From positions 4,092,001 to 4,156,000 of the forward strand of contig NZ_CP133671.1 of assembly GCF_031326345.1 (NCBI RefSeq): 64,000 nucleotides of DNA, given 5' to 3'. Positions 43,050 through 52,391 of this stretch are shown here, one piece after another. Below the pieces are notes generated by a model that saw only the letters and a program-made list of their open reading frames with translations, made no database searches and had not been told where the DNA came from. Position numbers and translations under genes: made by a program. The number at the start of each line of letters is the position of its first letter. Within the stretch, counting starts at the first letter, position 1. Source of the DNA: Aureispira sp. CCB-E (GTDB lineage: Bacteria; Bacteroidota; Bacteroidia; Chitinophagales; Saprospiraceae).

Positions 43050-43898
43050 ATGCAAAAAATCCCAATAAGAGGTATCAAAGAACGTCCTTTAGAAAATAGA
43101 TTTAATATTACAAAACTCGAAAGCTTGCTTTCTGAAAATGATATGATTCAAGAGCTTCACAGGCATGCTTTTTTCTTTGTCTTATTCCTAAAAGATGGCA
43201 ATGGAGAACACATCATTGACTTCACACCATACCCTGTCAAAAAGAACTCTATTTTCTTTATGCGACCAGGACAAGTGCATCAGCTTCAACTCAAAAAAGG
43301 GAGTGCTGGATATCTTATGCAGTTTGATCAAAATTTTTACTCCCCACAACTAGCAAGTTCAAAATCTATATTCAAGAAAGTAAGTCACAAAAATTATTAC
43401 TCACTCCACGCTGAAAAATTTCAAAAGCTACTCTTAATTTTATCCAATATAAATGAGGAGCATTCTCAAAAGCAAGCTCATTACGAAGAAGTTATCAAAG
43501 CAAATCTTAAAATTCTCTTTATTGAAATAGTCAGGCAAAGTCATCATACGTCAACTGTTTCAAAAAAGACTCTGTATTCCCAAGAAAGATTAGAAGAATT
43601 TTTGGAATTAGTGGAAACCCATCTTTCTTCTCACAAATCAATAGCAGAATATGCTGAGATGATGCATCTTTCTACCTTTCAGCTCAATAAAATAACCAAG
43701 GAAACTCTTGGCAAAACAAGCTCTCAAATCCTCAATGAACAGATTTTGCTTGAAGCAAAGAGGAATTTGTTAGGAACACTTAATCAAATAAATCAAATTG
43801 CCTATGAATTAGGCTACGAAGACAGTTCTTATTTTATTCGTTTTTTCAAAAAGCATACTGGAATCTCACCTGAAGTATTTAGGAAAAACTTTAAGTAA
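43050..43898 (+). CDS. AraC-family transcription regulator
   Basis: A cupin-like sensor domain (about 20-150; HRHAFFFVLFL, MRPGQVHQL) precedes a C-terminal AraC helix-turn-helix pair (about 190-282), with LSTFQLNKITKETLG and the second helix LGYEDSSYFIRFFKKHTGISPEVFRK. The ligand is unknown. Target genes could be the hydrolase upstream or the methyltransferase downstream, but the genes are separated and no operator was recognised. Confidence 0.9.
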   Translation: MQKIPIRGIKERPLENRFNITKLESLLSENDMIQELHRHAFFFVLFLKDGNGEHIIDFTPYPVKKNSIFFMRPGQVHQLQLKKGSAGYLMQFDQNFYSPQLASSKSIFKKVSHKNYYSLHAEKFQKLLLILSNINEEHSQKQAHYEEVIKANLKILFIEIVRQSHHTSTVSKKTLYSQERLEEFLELVETHLSSHKSIAEYAEMMHLSTFQLNKITKETLGKTSSQILNEQILLEAKRNLLGTLNQINQIAYELGYEDSSYFIRFFKKHTGISPEVFRKNFK

Positions 43899-44001
43899 GT
43901 ACTTCTCAACTGCATTTTTGTCCTATCTGTTTCTATCCCTTATGTTTTATTTTTGATTGATTTTAAAAACAATTCATACAGAATCTTAATAAAACGAAAA
44001 A

Positions 44002-44625
44002 ATGACAGATACTTGGTTGAACAAATGGAACAAACGGTTTAAAAATGATGCCTTTGCTTATGGCATTGAACCCAATAGCTATTTTAAAGAACAGATTTTA
44101 AAATTAAAGCCTGGGAAAATCCTTTTTGGAGCAGAAGGCGAAGGCAGAAATGCTGTTTATGCCGCAACACTTGGTTGGGAGGTTTTTGCATTTGACATAA
44201 GCATAGAAGGAAAAAATAAAGCCATCGAACTTGCAAATAAAAAGAATGTCTCAATTGATTATCAAATTGGGCAACTCCCCAATTTAAATTTTCAAAAAAA
44301 TGACTTTGACGTTGTCGCACTAATTTATGCTCATTTTCCTCCATCTATTAAATCAGAGTATCACAAACTACTCAGTCAAAAATTGAAGTCTGGTGGAATC
44401 TTGATATTGGAAGCCTTTGGTAAAAATCACCTCAGCTACCAACACAAAAATCCCAAGGTTGGAGGACCATCTAATATAGACTCATTATTTTCAACCGACG
44501 AATTAAGGGCGGATTTTAATAATTATGAAATTCTGGAATTGGTAGAAAAAGAAGTTGAATTGTGCGAAGGGATTTATCATAATGGGAAAGGCTCTGTGAC
44601 AAGATTTGTTGGGAGAAAAGGCTAG
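44002..44625 (+). CDS. class I SAM-dependent methyltransferase (TehB/thiopurine type)
   Basis: The N-terminal [23 protein letters not shown] is characteristic of TehB-like and thiopurine-type methyltransferases. It is followed by [30 protein letters not shown] (motif I, residues about 38-66, with E/D SAM-binding at the strand end), [13 protein letters not shown] and a [10 protein letters not shown] strand. At 207 residues it is full length. Probably detoxifies a small electrophile or metalloid; the substrate is not evident. There is no operon partner. Confidence 0.85.
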   Translation: MTDTWLNKWNKRFKNDAFAYGIEPNSYFKEQILKLKPGKILFGAEGEGRNAVYAATLGWEVFAFDISIEGKNKAIELANKKNVSIDYQIGQLPNLNFQKNDFDVVALIYAHFPPSIKSEYHKLLSQKLKSGGILILEAFGKNHLSYQHKNPKVGGPSNIDSLFSTDELRADFNNYEILELVEKEVELCEGIYHNGKGSVTRFVGRKG

Positions 44626-44768
44626 CTCTTAATCTATCTATAATGTATAGAAATAGAAGGGTTCTCTTGAGAAAAATCGTCTCAAAACTTCGCTTTGCTT
44701 GCAGGAAAATTTATCTTTAGTGCTTATTGCAGCAATTATTCAAACCTGCATACGGAATATTAGACACC

Positions 44769-46028
44769 ATGAGCAATATAGAGTTTAAATTAGATAAACA
44801 ACCAACCAAAAACAAAAAGCGCATTGAGTTATTGGATGTTTACCGAGGTTTTGCGATTCTTGGTATTTTTGTTGTTAATATTGTCATAATGAATTCGACT
44901 TTTCTTAATCAAGACGAATTTGCGAAGCAATGGACTTCTAATATTGATCAAATATCGGAAAGGATTTTACAACTTTTTTTCTACACAAAATTCTTTCCTA
45001 TTTTTTCATTGCTCTTTGGTTTGGGAATTTCAATGCAAGCCTTGAAGCTATCTCAAAAAAATAACCGCTCATTTTCTTTTTTTGCTAGAAGAATGTTCAT
45101 TTTATTCCTTTTTGGGGTTGCACACATCCTACTACTATGGTCTGGAGACGTTCTAAACCTCTATGCTGTCCTTGGACTGTTGACAACATTAGTAATAAGA
45201 AAATCCAACAGGTCTATACTGACGTTATCTGCCTTTTTTCTCTTCTTTCCTTTTTACGATTACCTTTTTCAATGGATCTTTACACTTTTAAACTTTCATC
45301 CTGAAATATATTTGAGTAATTATACAGGAGCAAGTGTTCATCAAATAATTACAAATGGAACGTATCTACAAGGGGTAGAATTAAGACTATTGGAATATCT
45401 TTCTAACATTCCAATGTTGTTTGGCTTTTTGGCACCAATCGCATTATCCATGTTCTTACTTGGGGTTTATCTGGGTAAAAACAAGATCTATGAATCGTTG
45501 GATGCTTTCATAGAACAAATAAAGAAACCCATACTCTTAATAACAGTTCTTACCAATATCTATAGAATCTTATTTTTATTTATCTTAACAAAACTTGAAG
45601 TCTATCAGATTGAACTATTAAGAACGTTTTTTGTCAAGTTAATGGTTATATCAGATGTAGTAATGGGGCTATTTTATTTGTGGCTACTTGGCTGGGTTTG
45701 GCATCATACAACATGGAGAAAAGTTTTATCTCCCTTACAGTATGTAGGCAGAATGGCATTGACCAATTACCTACTCCAAAGTTTTATTGGGCTTGTGTTA
45801 TTTTCATCCATTGGATGGCAACTTTACGAGACTTTGAGCCCATTTCAAACGTTGATGACAGCTATTCTGGTTTTTGTAATTCAAGTAATATGGAGCAGGC
45901 TTTGGTTTATTTATTTTCAATTTGGTCCATTAGAATGGATATGGAGGTGTTTAACGTATAAAAAACTGCTTCCTATTAAACAAAATAAGATTGCTGCCCC
46001 AATTATTAGCAATCGTTCAAAGGAATAA
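44769..46028 (+). CDS. DUF418-family multi-spanning membrane protein
   Basis: The start is ATG 44769 (MSNIEFKLD), giving 419 residues; a TTG at 44727 is an unlikely alternative. The protein opens with RIELLDVYRGFAILGIFVVNI, the hallmark of the DUF1624/DUF418 (YeiB-like) family, and has about ten membrane helices. The C-terminal DUF418 part contains SPLQYVGRMALTNYLLQS and WIWRCLTYKK. Members are related to acyltransferase-like membrane proteins, with unknown substrate. It ends two bases before the DUF4419 gene, so the two form an operon. Confidence 0.88.
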   Translation: MSNIEFKLDKQPTKNKKRIELLDVYRGFAILGIFVVNIVIMNSTFLNQDEFAKQWTSNIDQISERILQLFFYTKFFPIFSLLFGLGISMQALKLSQKNNRSFSFFARRMFILFLFGVAHILLLWSGDVLNLYAVLGLLTTLVIRKSNRSILTLSAFFLFFPFYDYLFQWIFTLLNFHPEIYLSNYTGASVHQIITNGTYLQGVELRLLEYLSNIPMLFGFLAPIALSMFLLGVYLGKNKIYESLDAFIEQIKKPILLITVLTNIYRILFLFILTKLEVYQIELLRTFFVKLMVISDVVMGLFYLWLLGWVWHHTTWRKVLSPLQYVGRMALTNYLLQSFIGLVLFSSIGWQLYETLSPFQTLMTAILVFVIQVIWSRLWFIYFQFGPLEWIWRCLTYKKLLPIKQNKIAAPIISNRSKE

Positions 46029-46030
46029 TT

Positions 46031-47059
46031 ATGAAGAATACTATCATTAACATTATTGATCTACCAGAGAGCCAACGCCCTTTTCATCAATACTCTGGGC
46101 AAGCCCTTTTGGCATCAATAGATAAAACTGGTATAGAGGGATCGTCAATACAAAACGAAACTTCCTACCTAAAGATGTACGACCAACAAGTCACTCATAA
46201 TCATTTTCTAATTATGCTTGAAAGAGCATTTATCGACCACAAAACTATCTCATTAACACCTGATGCGCTATGGCTTCTTATTTGTCAAGGATTCTCTAAG
46301 CATATCAAAAGAAATGCGGAATATTTTAGAGAGCAATTCGTAAACTTTAATACTCAAAAAAAGATCACTGTTCAAAGAAATGATTTTGTTAAAGGAGGAA
46401 AGAACCCTTGGGAAGAAATTTTCCCTGAATTTTCTAAAGGTATTCAAACTTATTTAAAACACGATTTATACTCTAATCTAGTTTTAGACTTTAGTACGAC
46501 TTCTTTAAAAGAAAGAACAGCTTTTGAAATAGCTTTTATGGATTCAATGTCAACTTATTTTGAGTTTGAATTATTGACTCTTTGTGGGATTCCTAAGATA
46601 GAACTAAAAGGAACCATCAAAGATTATCAACTTATACAAGAAAAATCAAAGTATCTTAGTCGGTTTGGTTTAGAATGGTGGCTAGAAGAAGTGAATCAAG
46701 TTTTATCAAAAATTATTGATGCATTGAATGGAGATATTGACTTAACATTTTGGAGGTCTATTTATAGTTTTGAATCCAAATCTGGTGCTCCATCTAATGT
46801 CTCTGGTTGGATATGCAAATTTTTTCCTTTTATAAAAAATGCTGACCAAGCTTGGGTCAAAAATCCAAACATCACCAATACAGAAAATAACCCCATTCCA
46901 CTAAATGCTTTTCCTTCTGGGAAATCCATTGTTCCATTTACTTGGAAATATCTAAATCAATGCTTTGAAATGGAATTTATTTCAGGCTTTATTGGCATTA
47001 AAGAGAACCTTAACACCAAATTTCTGGAAACTGAAATTAATTGGGTTATAAAACACTGA
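46031..47059 (+). CDS. DUF4419 protein
   Basis: The pattern ISLTPDALWLLICQGFSKHI with NAEYFREQFV is the DUF4419 signature, found in bacteria and fungi without a known activity. Later elements are ELKGTIKDYQLI and WISG-like SNVSGWICKFFPF. At 342 residues it is complete and cytosolic. It follows the DUF418 gene by two bases; the shared transcript suggests a functional link, nature unknown. Confidence 0.8.
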   Translation: MKNTIINIIDLPESQRPFHQYSGQALLASIDKTGIEGSSIQNETSYLKMYDQQVTHNHFLIMLERAFIDHKTISLTPDALWLLICQGFSKHIKRNAEYFREQFVNFNTQKKITVQRNDFVKGGKNPWEEIFPEFSKGIQTYLKHDLYSNLVLDFSTTSLKERTAFEIAFMDSMSTYFEFELLTLCGIPKIELKGTIKDYQLIQEKSKYLSRFGLEWWLEEVNQVLSKIIDALNGDIDLTFWRSIYSFESKSGAPSNVSGWICKFFPFIKNADQAWVKNPNITNTENNPIPLNAFPSGKSIVPFTWKYLNQCFEMEFISGFIGIKENLNTKFLETEINWVIKH

Positions 47060-47209
47060 TCCCAAAAGCAGACCTTAGCTAGTAATTCACTATAAAAGTA
47101 CCACACATTAGACAGTTTTAACTAGTCAACTCGTAAAATAATCCATAAAACGCTATCTTGAAAAAGGAAATAAATAACCGTTCAACTATTCCTGCTAACA
47201 ATTAGCATT

Positions 47210-47695
47210 ATGAAAATAAAAATAAAACTGTTTGCTGCAATTATTGGTATTGGTTCAACGCTTTTTTTTGCCTGCACCTCAACCAAAGACAATCCTATAC
47301 AAAAAGCAAAATGGTTGCTCGGGACTTGGAAAAACGAAATGCCTCAAGGGAATATTTATGAAACTTGGAGTGCTATCAATGAGCATGAATTCGCTGGCAA
47401 AAGCTATCTTATTCAAGAAAAGGATACTTCATTTTTTGAACACATACAGTTGCTTCAAAAATCGAATGCATTTTATTACATTCCTACTGTCAAAAATCAA
47501 AATGAGGGCTTACCGATTCGTTTTAAAGCTAAAAAAGTTTCTAAAAATCAACTGGTTTTCGAAAATTTGAAACATGACTTTCCTCAACTTATTTCCTATA
47601 CAAAAATCCATTCAGATTCTCTAGTTGCAGAAATTTCAGGAATCCGAAAAGGGAAAAAGCATCGACAGTTGTTTTTTATGAAGCGTGTGTATTAA
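47210..47695 (+). CDS. small lipoprotein, DUF6265-like
   Basis: A lipoprotein signal (lipobox ending FFAC, Cys about residue 22) precedes a beta-barrel-like domain beginning AKWLLGTWKNEMPQGNIYETW with later LPIRFKAKKVS and FENLKHDFPQLISY. This matches the DUF6265 family (lipocalin-like). The ligand is unknown. It is probably anchored in the periplasm or outer membrane. Gaps of about 90-150 bp on each side suggest it is transcribed alone. Confidence 0.75.
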   Translation: MKIKIKLFAAIIGIGSTLFFACTSTKDNPIQKAKWLLGTWKNEMPQGNIYETWSAINEHEFAGKSYLIQEKDTSFFEHIQLLQKSNAFYYIPTVKNQNEGLPIRFKAKKVSKNQLVFENLKHDFPQLISYTKIHSDSLVAEISGIRKGKKHRQLFFMKRVY

Positions 47696-47785
47696 ATTCA
47701 AATGGCGAAAAACTGCGCAAATTATCCCCCAATCAAATAGAGTTAAAAAAAGCCAGATAAATCAATGGCAATTTAAAATGATGAG

Positions 47786-48889
47786 ATGAAAATTAGAGAT
47801 GAAATTTTAGAAGACCTTTTGTTGCTTGATAGCGATGACAGCATTTTGTCAAATAAAGCTTGCTCCCCTTTATCCTTTTTAATATTTTTAGATATTATTG
47901 CTTGTTATTGTAATTCCGATTTAGAAGAAAAAATTAATGCTATTCTCAAAGATTTTGACTATTCAAGAGAAGTATTTCTAGAAGTTATACAAAATTTAAA
48001 AAGTACTGAAACTAAGCTAAATTACGCTGCCTCTTTTTGGCATAATGAGATTTTTAATCCTCAAAATATAAAATTCCCCTACTTTGAGATATTTGAAGTT
48101 GATTTTACATCAAAAAAAAGTCTTCAACTTGTTAATTCTTGGATAAAACAAAAAACAAACAAACTAATAAAAAATATTCCTCCCCCCGATTCTATTACTC
48201 AGATAAACTCTATTTTTCTCTCTACTCTTTATTTTAAAAGCCTTTGGATTAATAAATTTGATTCCCCTAGCTATCCAGAGGTATTCTACTTAGCCAATGG
48301 TCAAAAAATTAACGTAGGTTATCTCTCCAAACAGAGCAAAGAACCTATTTCTTTTTTTCAAGAAAAAAGCTTTCAAGCTATCGCTTTACCATATAAAGAA
48401 AACAATATTCAATTGGAAGTGTATTTACCTAATAAAGAAGTTAGCTTTGAGCACTTTATCTCAAAGTTAGGCAACCTAAATTTAATACGAGTAAATTCTA
48501 AATTTAAAAAAATATCGAACTACTTACTATCAATCCCTAAATTTGAAGTATCCTCAACAATAGATTTGAATCCAATTTTAGAAAAAAATGGTCTCAGTGA
48601 TTTATTTGAGTTTAAGAGGGAATCGTATTTCGATAGAAAAAGCATAATAAAGCAAGAAATTGTTGCAAAAGTTAATGAGAAAGGAACAGAAGCTGCCGCG
48701 ATTACTCACCTTATGGACATAGGAAATCTACCAATATTTGAAGTAGAGTTTATTGCAAATAGACCTTTCCTTTTTTTAATAAGGGAAAACAATAGCAATG
48801 CTATATTATTTTTAGGAGCTATTACCAACCCCAAGGAGTTTAAAGCAACGGATAATTTGTGGAAGAAAATAAAGCGTTTTTTTAGATAG
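47786..48889 (+). CDS. serpin-family protein, cytosolic form
   Basis: The 367-residue protein has the serpin core: LVNSWIKQKTNKLIKNI, INSIFLSTLYFKSLWINKF, YKENNIQLEVYLP and the C-terminal FIANRPFLFLIRENNSNAILFLGAITNP. The hinge EKGTEAAAI (298-306) matches inhibitory serpins; counting from G300 as P15 places P1 at N314 (IGN-L). There is no signal peptide or lipobox, so it would act inside the cell, perhaps against a misdirected protease. Bacterial serpins are sparse. P1 is an alignment-based guess; the target cannot be named. Confidence 0.92.
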   Translation: MKIRDEILEDLLLLDSDDSILSNKACSPLSFLIFLDIIACYCNSDLEEKINAILKDFDYSREVFLEVIQNLKSTETKLNYAASFWHNEIFNPQNIKFPYFEIFEVDFTSKKSLQLVNSWIKQKTNKLIKNIPPPDSITQINSIFLSTLYFKSLWINKFDSPSYPEVFYLANGQKINVGYLSKQSKEPISFFQEKSFQAIALPYKENNIQLEVYLPNKEVSFEHFISKLGNLNLIRVNSKFKKISNYLLSIPKFEVSSTIDLNPILEKNGLSDLFEFKRESYFDRKSIIKQEIVAKVNEKGTEAAAITHLMDIGNLPIFEVEFIANRPFLFLIRENNSNAILFLGAITNPKEFKATDNLWKKIKRFFR

Positions 48890-48890
48890 T

Positions 48891-48916
48891 TTTTTGTATT
48901 ATTATAAATACAAAAA
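48891..48916 (+). terminator. AT-rich perfect hairpin after the serpin gene
   Basis: TTTTTGTATT (48891-48900) pairs with AATACAAAAA (48907-48916) around a six-base loop, starting directly after the serpin stop. It lacks a T-tail, so terminator function is tentative. Confidence 0.45.
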
Positions 48917-49001
48917 GTTAATATATGAAGTTCCTCAAGCTTCATAAAAACGCAACTACACACAGACTTCTCTAAGTCAAACTATTAATAATCATCGAAT
49001 A

Positions 49002-49844
49002 ATGAAATTATCAAAATTAATTGTACTCATCTTCTTAATCGGTTGTTCGCACCCTATCGATAAGCAACCAAAAGTCAATTTGGATTATCAGGATCAATCA
49101 AATTTACCTCAAATCAGTATTTTGGGAACCTTTCATTTTTCGAATACAACGGATTATTCTGCAATTATAATTGATAGCCTTGATTCTAGAAAAAGGCAAC
49201 AAGAAATAGAAGATATCGTGTCGCGTTTGATTAAATTTAAACCTACAAAAGTTTTGGTAGAAAGAGAGCCTACTTATGCGGATACGCTTAATCAAAGATT
49301 GGCAGCCTTTAAGGCTGAAAAATATACCTTACCCAGCAATGAATTGTATCAAATAGGTTTTAGAATTGCTCGACAACTTGATCACTCTCATATTTATGGA
49401 ATCGATTACAAATTAGATCTAGGAGACGAAGAACTTGTTGACTATTTGTCAAGAGAACAGCTTATCGATCAATTTCAGTCTATAATAAACAGTGCTCAAA
49501 GTTGGGCAAATACTCATTCAGAATATCTAAAAAAACATACAATTGGTGAAACTCTTATACTCTTAAACAACAAAGATTCAGAGATATTCAATAAAGCTCT
49601 TTATTTAGACAACATCCTTAATATAACAGAATTAGGGAATTCTCCAGCTTCTGATTATGTAGCGAATTGGTGGAAACGAAATATTTATATTAAGAAGAAT
49701 ATTGATGATTTAATCTCTGAGACAGATAGAGTTTTAGTTATAATTGGAGCAGGACATAGTTCTTTACTAAAAGAGTTTTATAAAAATAGTCTCAAAGTAC
49801 AATACATTGACATCAATAAATATTTAGATACTCCTAGCGATTAA
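49002..49844 (+). CDS. TraB/Tiki-like lipoprotein (DUF5694)
   Basis: A lipoprotein signal (MKLSKLIVLIFLIGC, Cys 15) is followed by ISILGTFHFSN, KVLVEREPTYADT and IIGAGHSSLLKEF. GTFHF, V-VE--P and GxGH are the three motifs of the TraB/Tiki/erythromycin-esterase-like fold, whose Tiki members are metalloproteases. The protein matches the DUF5694 group. Activity is not proven and the metal ligands are partly conserved only. It ends 22 bp before the DUF5063-like gene, which may be in the same transcript. Confidence 0.78.
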   Translation: MKLSKLIVLIFLIGCSHPIDKQPKVNLDYQDQSNLPQISILGTFHFSNTTDYSAIIIDSLDSRKRQQEIEDIVSRLIKFKPTKVLVEREPTYADTLNQRLAAFKAEKYTLPSNELYQIGFRIARQLDHSHIYGIDYKLDLGDEELVDYLSREQLIDQFQSIINSAQSWANTHSEYLKKHTIGETLILLNNKDSEIFNKALYLDNILNITELGNSPASDYVANWWKRNIYIKKNIDDLISETDRVLVIIGAGHSSLLKEFYKNSLKVQYIDINKYLDTPSD

Positions 49845-49865
49845 TAAACCATCAATACCCAAGCC

Positions 49866-50327
49866 TTGAAAGAACTAATAGAAATAATTGACTCAATTAC
49901 TGTATGGGGCTGCTCTCCCATCAAAAATGTAAACAACAAGGAAAAGAAGCTTGAAAATGCGCTTATCTTTTTATGGAATAAATTTGCAAAAACAGATGAT
50001 GTCTTTGACAAAAAAGAATACCCTACTTTGCAAAGGGCTAATTACCATAAAATTCGAGAACATGTATCCATGAATTTCCCTCAATTTGGGTATTATCATA
50101 TTCATCTAAATCCCCTTGGGGTATCTGAAAAACCAAGCAGTGCTCTTGGTGATGCTATTGATGACTTGTCCGACATCATCATAGATTTGCTAGAAATAAA
50201 AAGCAGGTTTCACAACAATAGTGAAACAAATGCTTTGTGGTTCTTTAAGTTTATTTTTAAAGCTCATACTAAGGGTCACATTTTAAACCTTTTACGCTAT
50301 ATATCTGATGCAGAGGCTAACAAGTAG
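49866..50327 (+). CDS. DUF5063-like protein
   Basis: The sequence FPQFGYYHIHLNPLGVS, LGDAIDDLSDIIIDL and ALWFFKFIFKAHTKGHILNLLRYI follows the DUF5063 pattern (all-helical). The start is TTG 49866, since the next ATG is well inside the conserved region. No activity is known for the family. It is cytosolic, 153 residues. It may be co-transcribed with the upstream lipoprotein. Confidence 0.7.
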   Translation: MKELIEIIDSITVWGCSPIKNVNNKEKKLENALIFLWNKFAKTDDVFDKKEYPTLQRANYHKIREHVSMNFPQFGYYHIHLNPLGVSEKPSSALGDAIDDLSDIIIDLLEIKSRFHNNSETNALWFFKFIFKAHTKGHILNLLRYISDAEANK

Positions 50328-50378
50328 GCTAACGACAGATAGCTATGCTTCTAAAAATTGCTCCAAACAAGAATAAAA

Positions 50379-50756
50379 ATGAACAAAAGCACCATTCATA
50401 TTATTGCATCTTCCTTAAAAAATTTTCTCGTGTTATTTCCCCCTGATGCAGAATTGACAGGAATACTACTTGGCGATACAAGGCATCCTTCCCATGGGTT
50501 TGTCGATGAAAAGATTCTAGATACAAAAAATAAAATTTTGGATTTACTAGAATTCGGCTATGACTTCAAGGGCTTAGTGGCATTCGAAGCTAATTTACAA
50601 TCCTTAAAAATTCAACTCTTGGGTTATACTCAAGAGCATCAGGAATACTTAGTACAAGGCACAGCAAAAAAAATTCAAGCTCTACAAAACAAAATTATTG
50701 AAGAAAATGCTTGGCAGCCCAATAAGTATACATTTGATGCTCATATTGTATGGTGA
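50379..50756 (+). CDS. hypothetical protein, 125 aa
   Basis: The start is ATG 50379; an upstream in-frame start would add seven residues. The soluble protein has an LFPPDAELTGILLGDTRHPSHGFVDEKILD segment and a helical C-terminus. No family is recognised and no catalytic motif is evident. It is 52 bp after the DUF5063-like gene. Confidence 0.55.
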   Translation: MNKSTIHIIASSLKNFLVLFPPDAELTGILLGDTRHPSHGFVDEKILDTKNKILDLLEFGYDFKGLVAFEANLQSLKIQLLGYTQEHQEYLVQGTAKKIQALQNKIIEENAWQPNKYTFDAHIVW

Positions 50757-50878
50757 GCATAAGGGGCAGGTTCCCCTATTAAACACTTAAGTAATCATAA
50801 AAAAAATAACAAGTATTACGCCGTAGCAAAAAACATAAATCGTAACGACAATTGTTAGTAAATAAGTGCAACTTAAAG

Positions 50879-51334
50879 ATGAAATTTAGACAAGCAACAA
50901 AAAATGATCTCTCCCAAATTGTAGCAATGATTGCTGATGACAAACTTGGAAAAACTAGAGAGAATTTTCAAATACCTTTGCCAACAGAGTATCTTAATGC
51001 CTTTGAAAACATCACCGCTGATCACAATCAAGAACTAATTGTAGTCGAGGCTGAAAATTCTGAAATTATCGGTACATTACAATTGTCATTCATCCAATAT
51101 CTTACTTATCGAGGAGGGATAAGAGCACAAATAGAAGCCGTAAGAATTAGAAAAGATAAAAGAGGACTTGGAATAGGCAAAATAATGTTTGAATGGGCAA
51201 TTAATCGGGCTAAAAAACGAAAGACTCATTTACTACAACTGACAACAGATAAAAAAAGACCTCAAGCTCTTAAGTTTTATAAAGAATTAGGCTTTGAGCC
51301 ATCACATGAAGGAATGAAAATGCATTTTAAATGA
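50879..51334 (+). CDS. GNAT-family N-acetyltransferase
   Basis: The ATG at 50879 opens MKFRQATKNDLSQIVAMI, the usual GNAT beginning. Motif A is RIRKDKRGLGIGKIMFEWAI (pyrophosphate-binding RxxGxG/A), and motif B is LLQLTTDKKRPQALKFYKELGFEPSHEGMK. The 151-residue enzyme acetylates an unknown amine with acetyl-CoA. A longer in-frame start at 50852 is unlikely. It is monocistronic. Confidence 0.9.
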   Translation: MKFRQATKNDLSQIVAMIADDKLGKTRENFQIPLPTEYLNAFENITADHNQELIVVEAENSEIIGTLQLSFIQYLTYRGGIRAQIEAVRIRKDKRGLGIGKIMFEWAINRAKKRKTHLLQLTTDKKRPQALKFYKELGFEPSHEGMKMHFK

Positions 51335-51467
51335 TACCAAACACTCAATGCCCATATGCCTATTTTTAGAAAAGCAAGCTATTTCTGTTACTTCTTTGCG
51401 GCTTTTTAGCTATTTTTAATAAGAAAAACTAGATTTAAAAATACATTCTACAAAACGAGTCATTCCG

Positions 51468-52319
51468 TTGAGTCAACTAAAAAACATATCTCAAAATAAT
51501 CCTCATGGAAATTTCATTATTTCTAGCTTAAAAAAATTTGAGCGTGAAATGCATTCAGAAACTCCGTCAATCAAAATGGTATTGTCTGGAGAAGAGCAAT
51601 ATAGTGTCAATGGAAGAAATTATTCTTTAGCTGCCAATCAATATCTTTTGGTTGATGATAATGAGTGGATTAAGACTTCCATAGACTCTAAGAAAAATGT
51701 CAAAGGAATATGCATTTTTCCTGAAAAAGAATTACTGAATGAGGTAGCCAATTACAAAATGGCCTCTCTGCAGTTTATGATAGATAATCCTTTTGAGAAG
51801 AAAGCCATAAGGCTTGTTCATAACTTGTTTCATTTTGGAGAAAATCGAACTGGAAAATTCCTGACCCAACATGTTTCTTCTATTCTTCAATTGCATGAAA
51901 ATAAAGAAGCCATTAACTTTGATGATTTTTACCTAACGCTTTCGGAATGTATTATTGAAGACCAATTGATCTTAAAAGGTCAATTGCAACAACTTGCTTC
52001 TGTCAAAAAAGCCACCAAAGAAGAGTTATATCGAAGAGCTGCTATGGCTAAAAATTACTTAACAGACAACTACACAGAAAAAATCAGTTTGGATGATTTA
52101 GCCGCACAGGTATTTTTATCTAAATATCATTTAATAAGAACCTTTAAAGATCTTTTTCAGCTATCTCCTTATCAATACTTATTGCAGCTTAGACTTCAAA
52201 AAGCAAAAGAGTTAATTGCACAAAACTATTCTTATAGAGCCATCAGCAACATGATTGGCTTTTCAGATGAACGAAATTTACGAAAAGCACTCCTAAAATA
52301 TTCTCCCAACAAGAATTAG
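51468..52319 (+). CDS. AraC-family transcription regulator
   Basis: The start is the TTG at 51468. A cupin-like N-terminal domain (about 30-100) is followed by an AraC DNA-binding region (about 190-283): LDDLAAQVFLSKYHLIRTFKDLFQLSPYQYL and a second helix AISNMIGFSDERNLRKALLKYSPNKN. The C-terminus is slightly short compared with family members. A likely target is the PDZ-hydrolase gene 72 bp downstream, but no operator was recognised. Confidence 0.87.
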   Translation: MSQLKNISQNNPHGNFIISSLKKFEREMHSETPSIKMVLSGEEQYSVNGRNYSLAANQYLLVDDNEWIKTSIDSKKNVKGICIFPEKELLNEVANYKMASLQFMIDNPFEKKAIRLVHNLFHFGENRTGKFLTQHVSSILQLHENKEAINFDDFYLTLSECIIEDQLILKGQLQQLASVKKATKEELYRRAAMAKNYLTDNYTEKISLDDLAAQVFLSKYHLIRTFKDLFQLSPYQYLLQLRLQKAKELIAQNYSYRAISNMIGFSDERNLRKALLKYSPNKN

Positions 52320-52391
52320 CAATTTTTACCCCACTTTTCATCCTTTAAATAGATTGATTTGTATTCTATTAATTCATAACCATAGAATATC

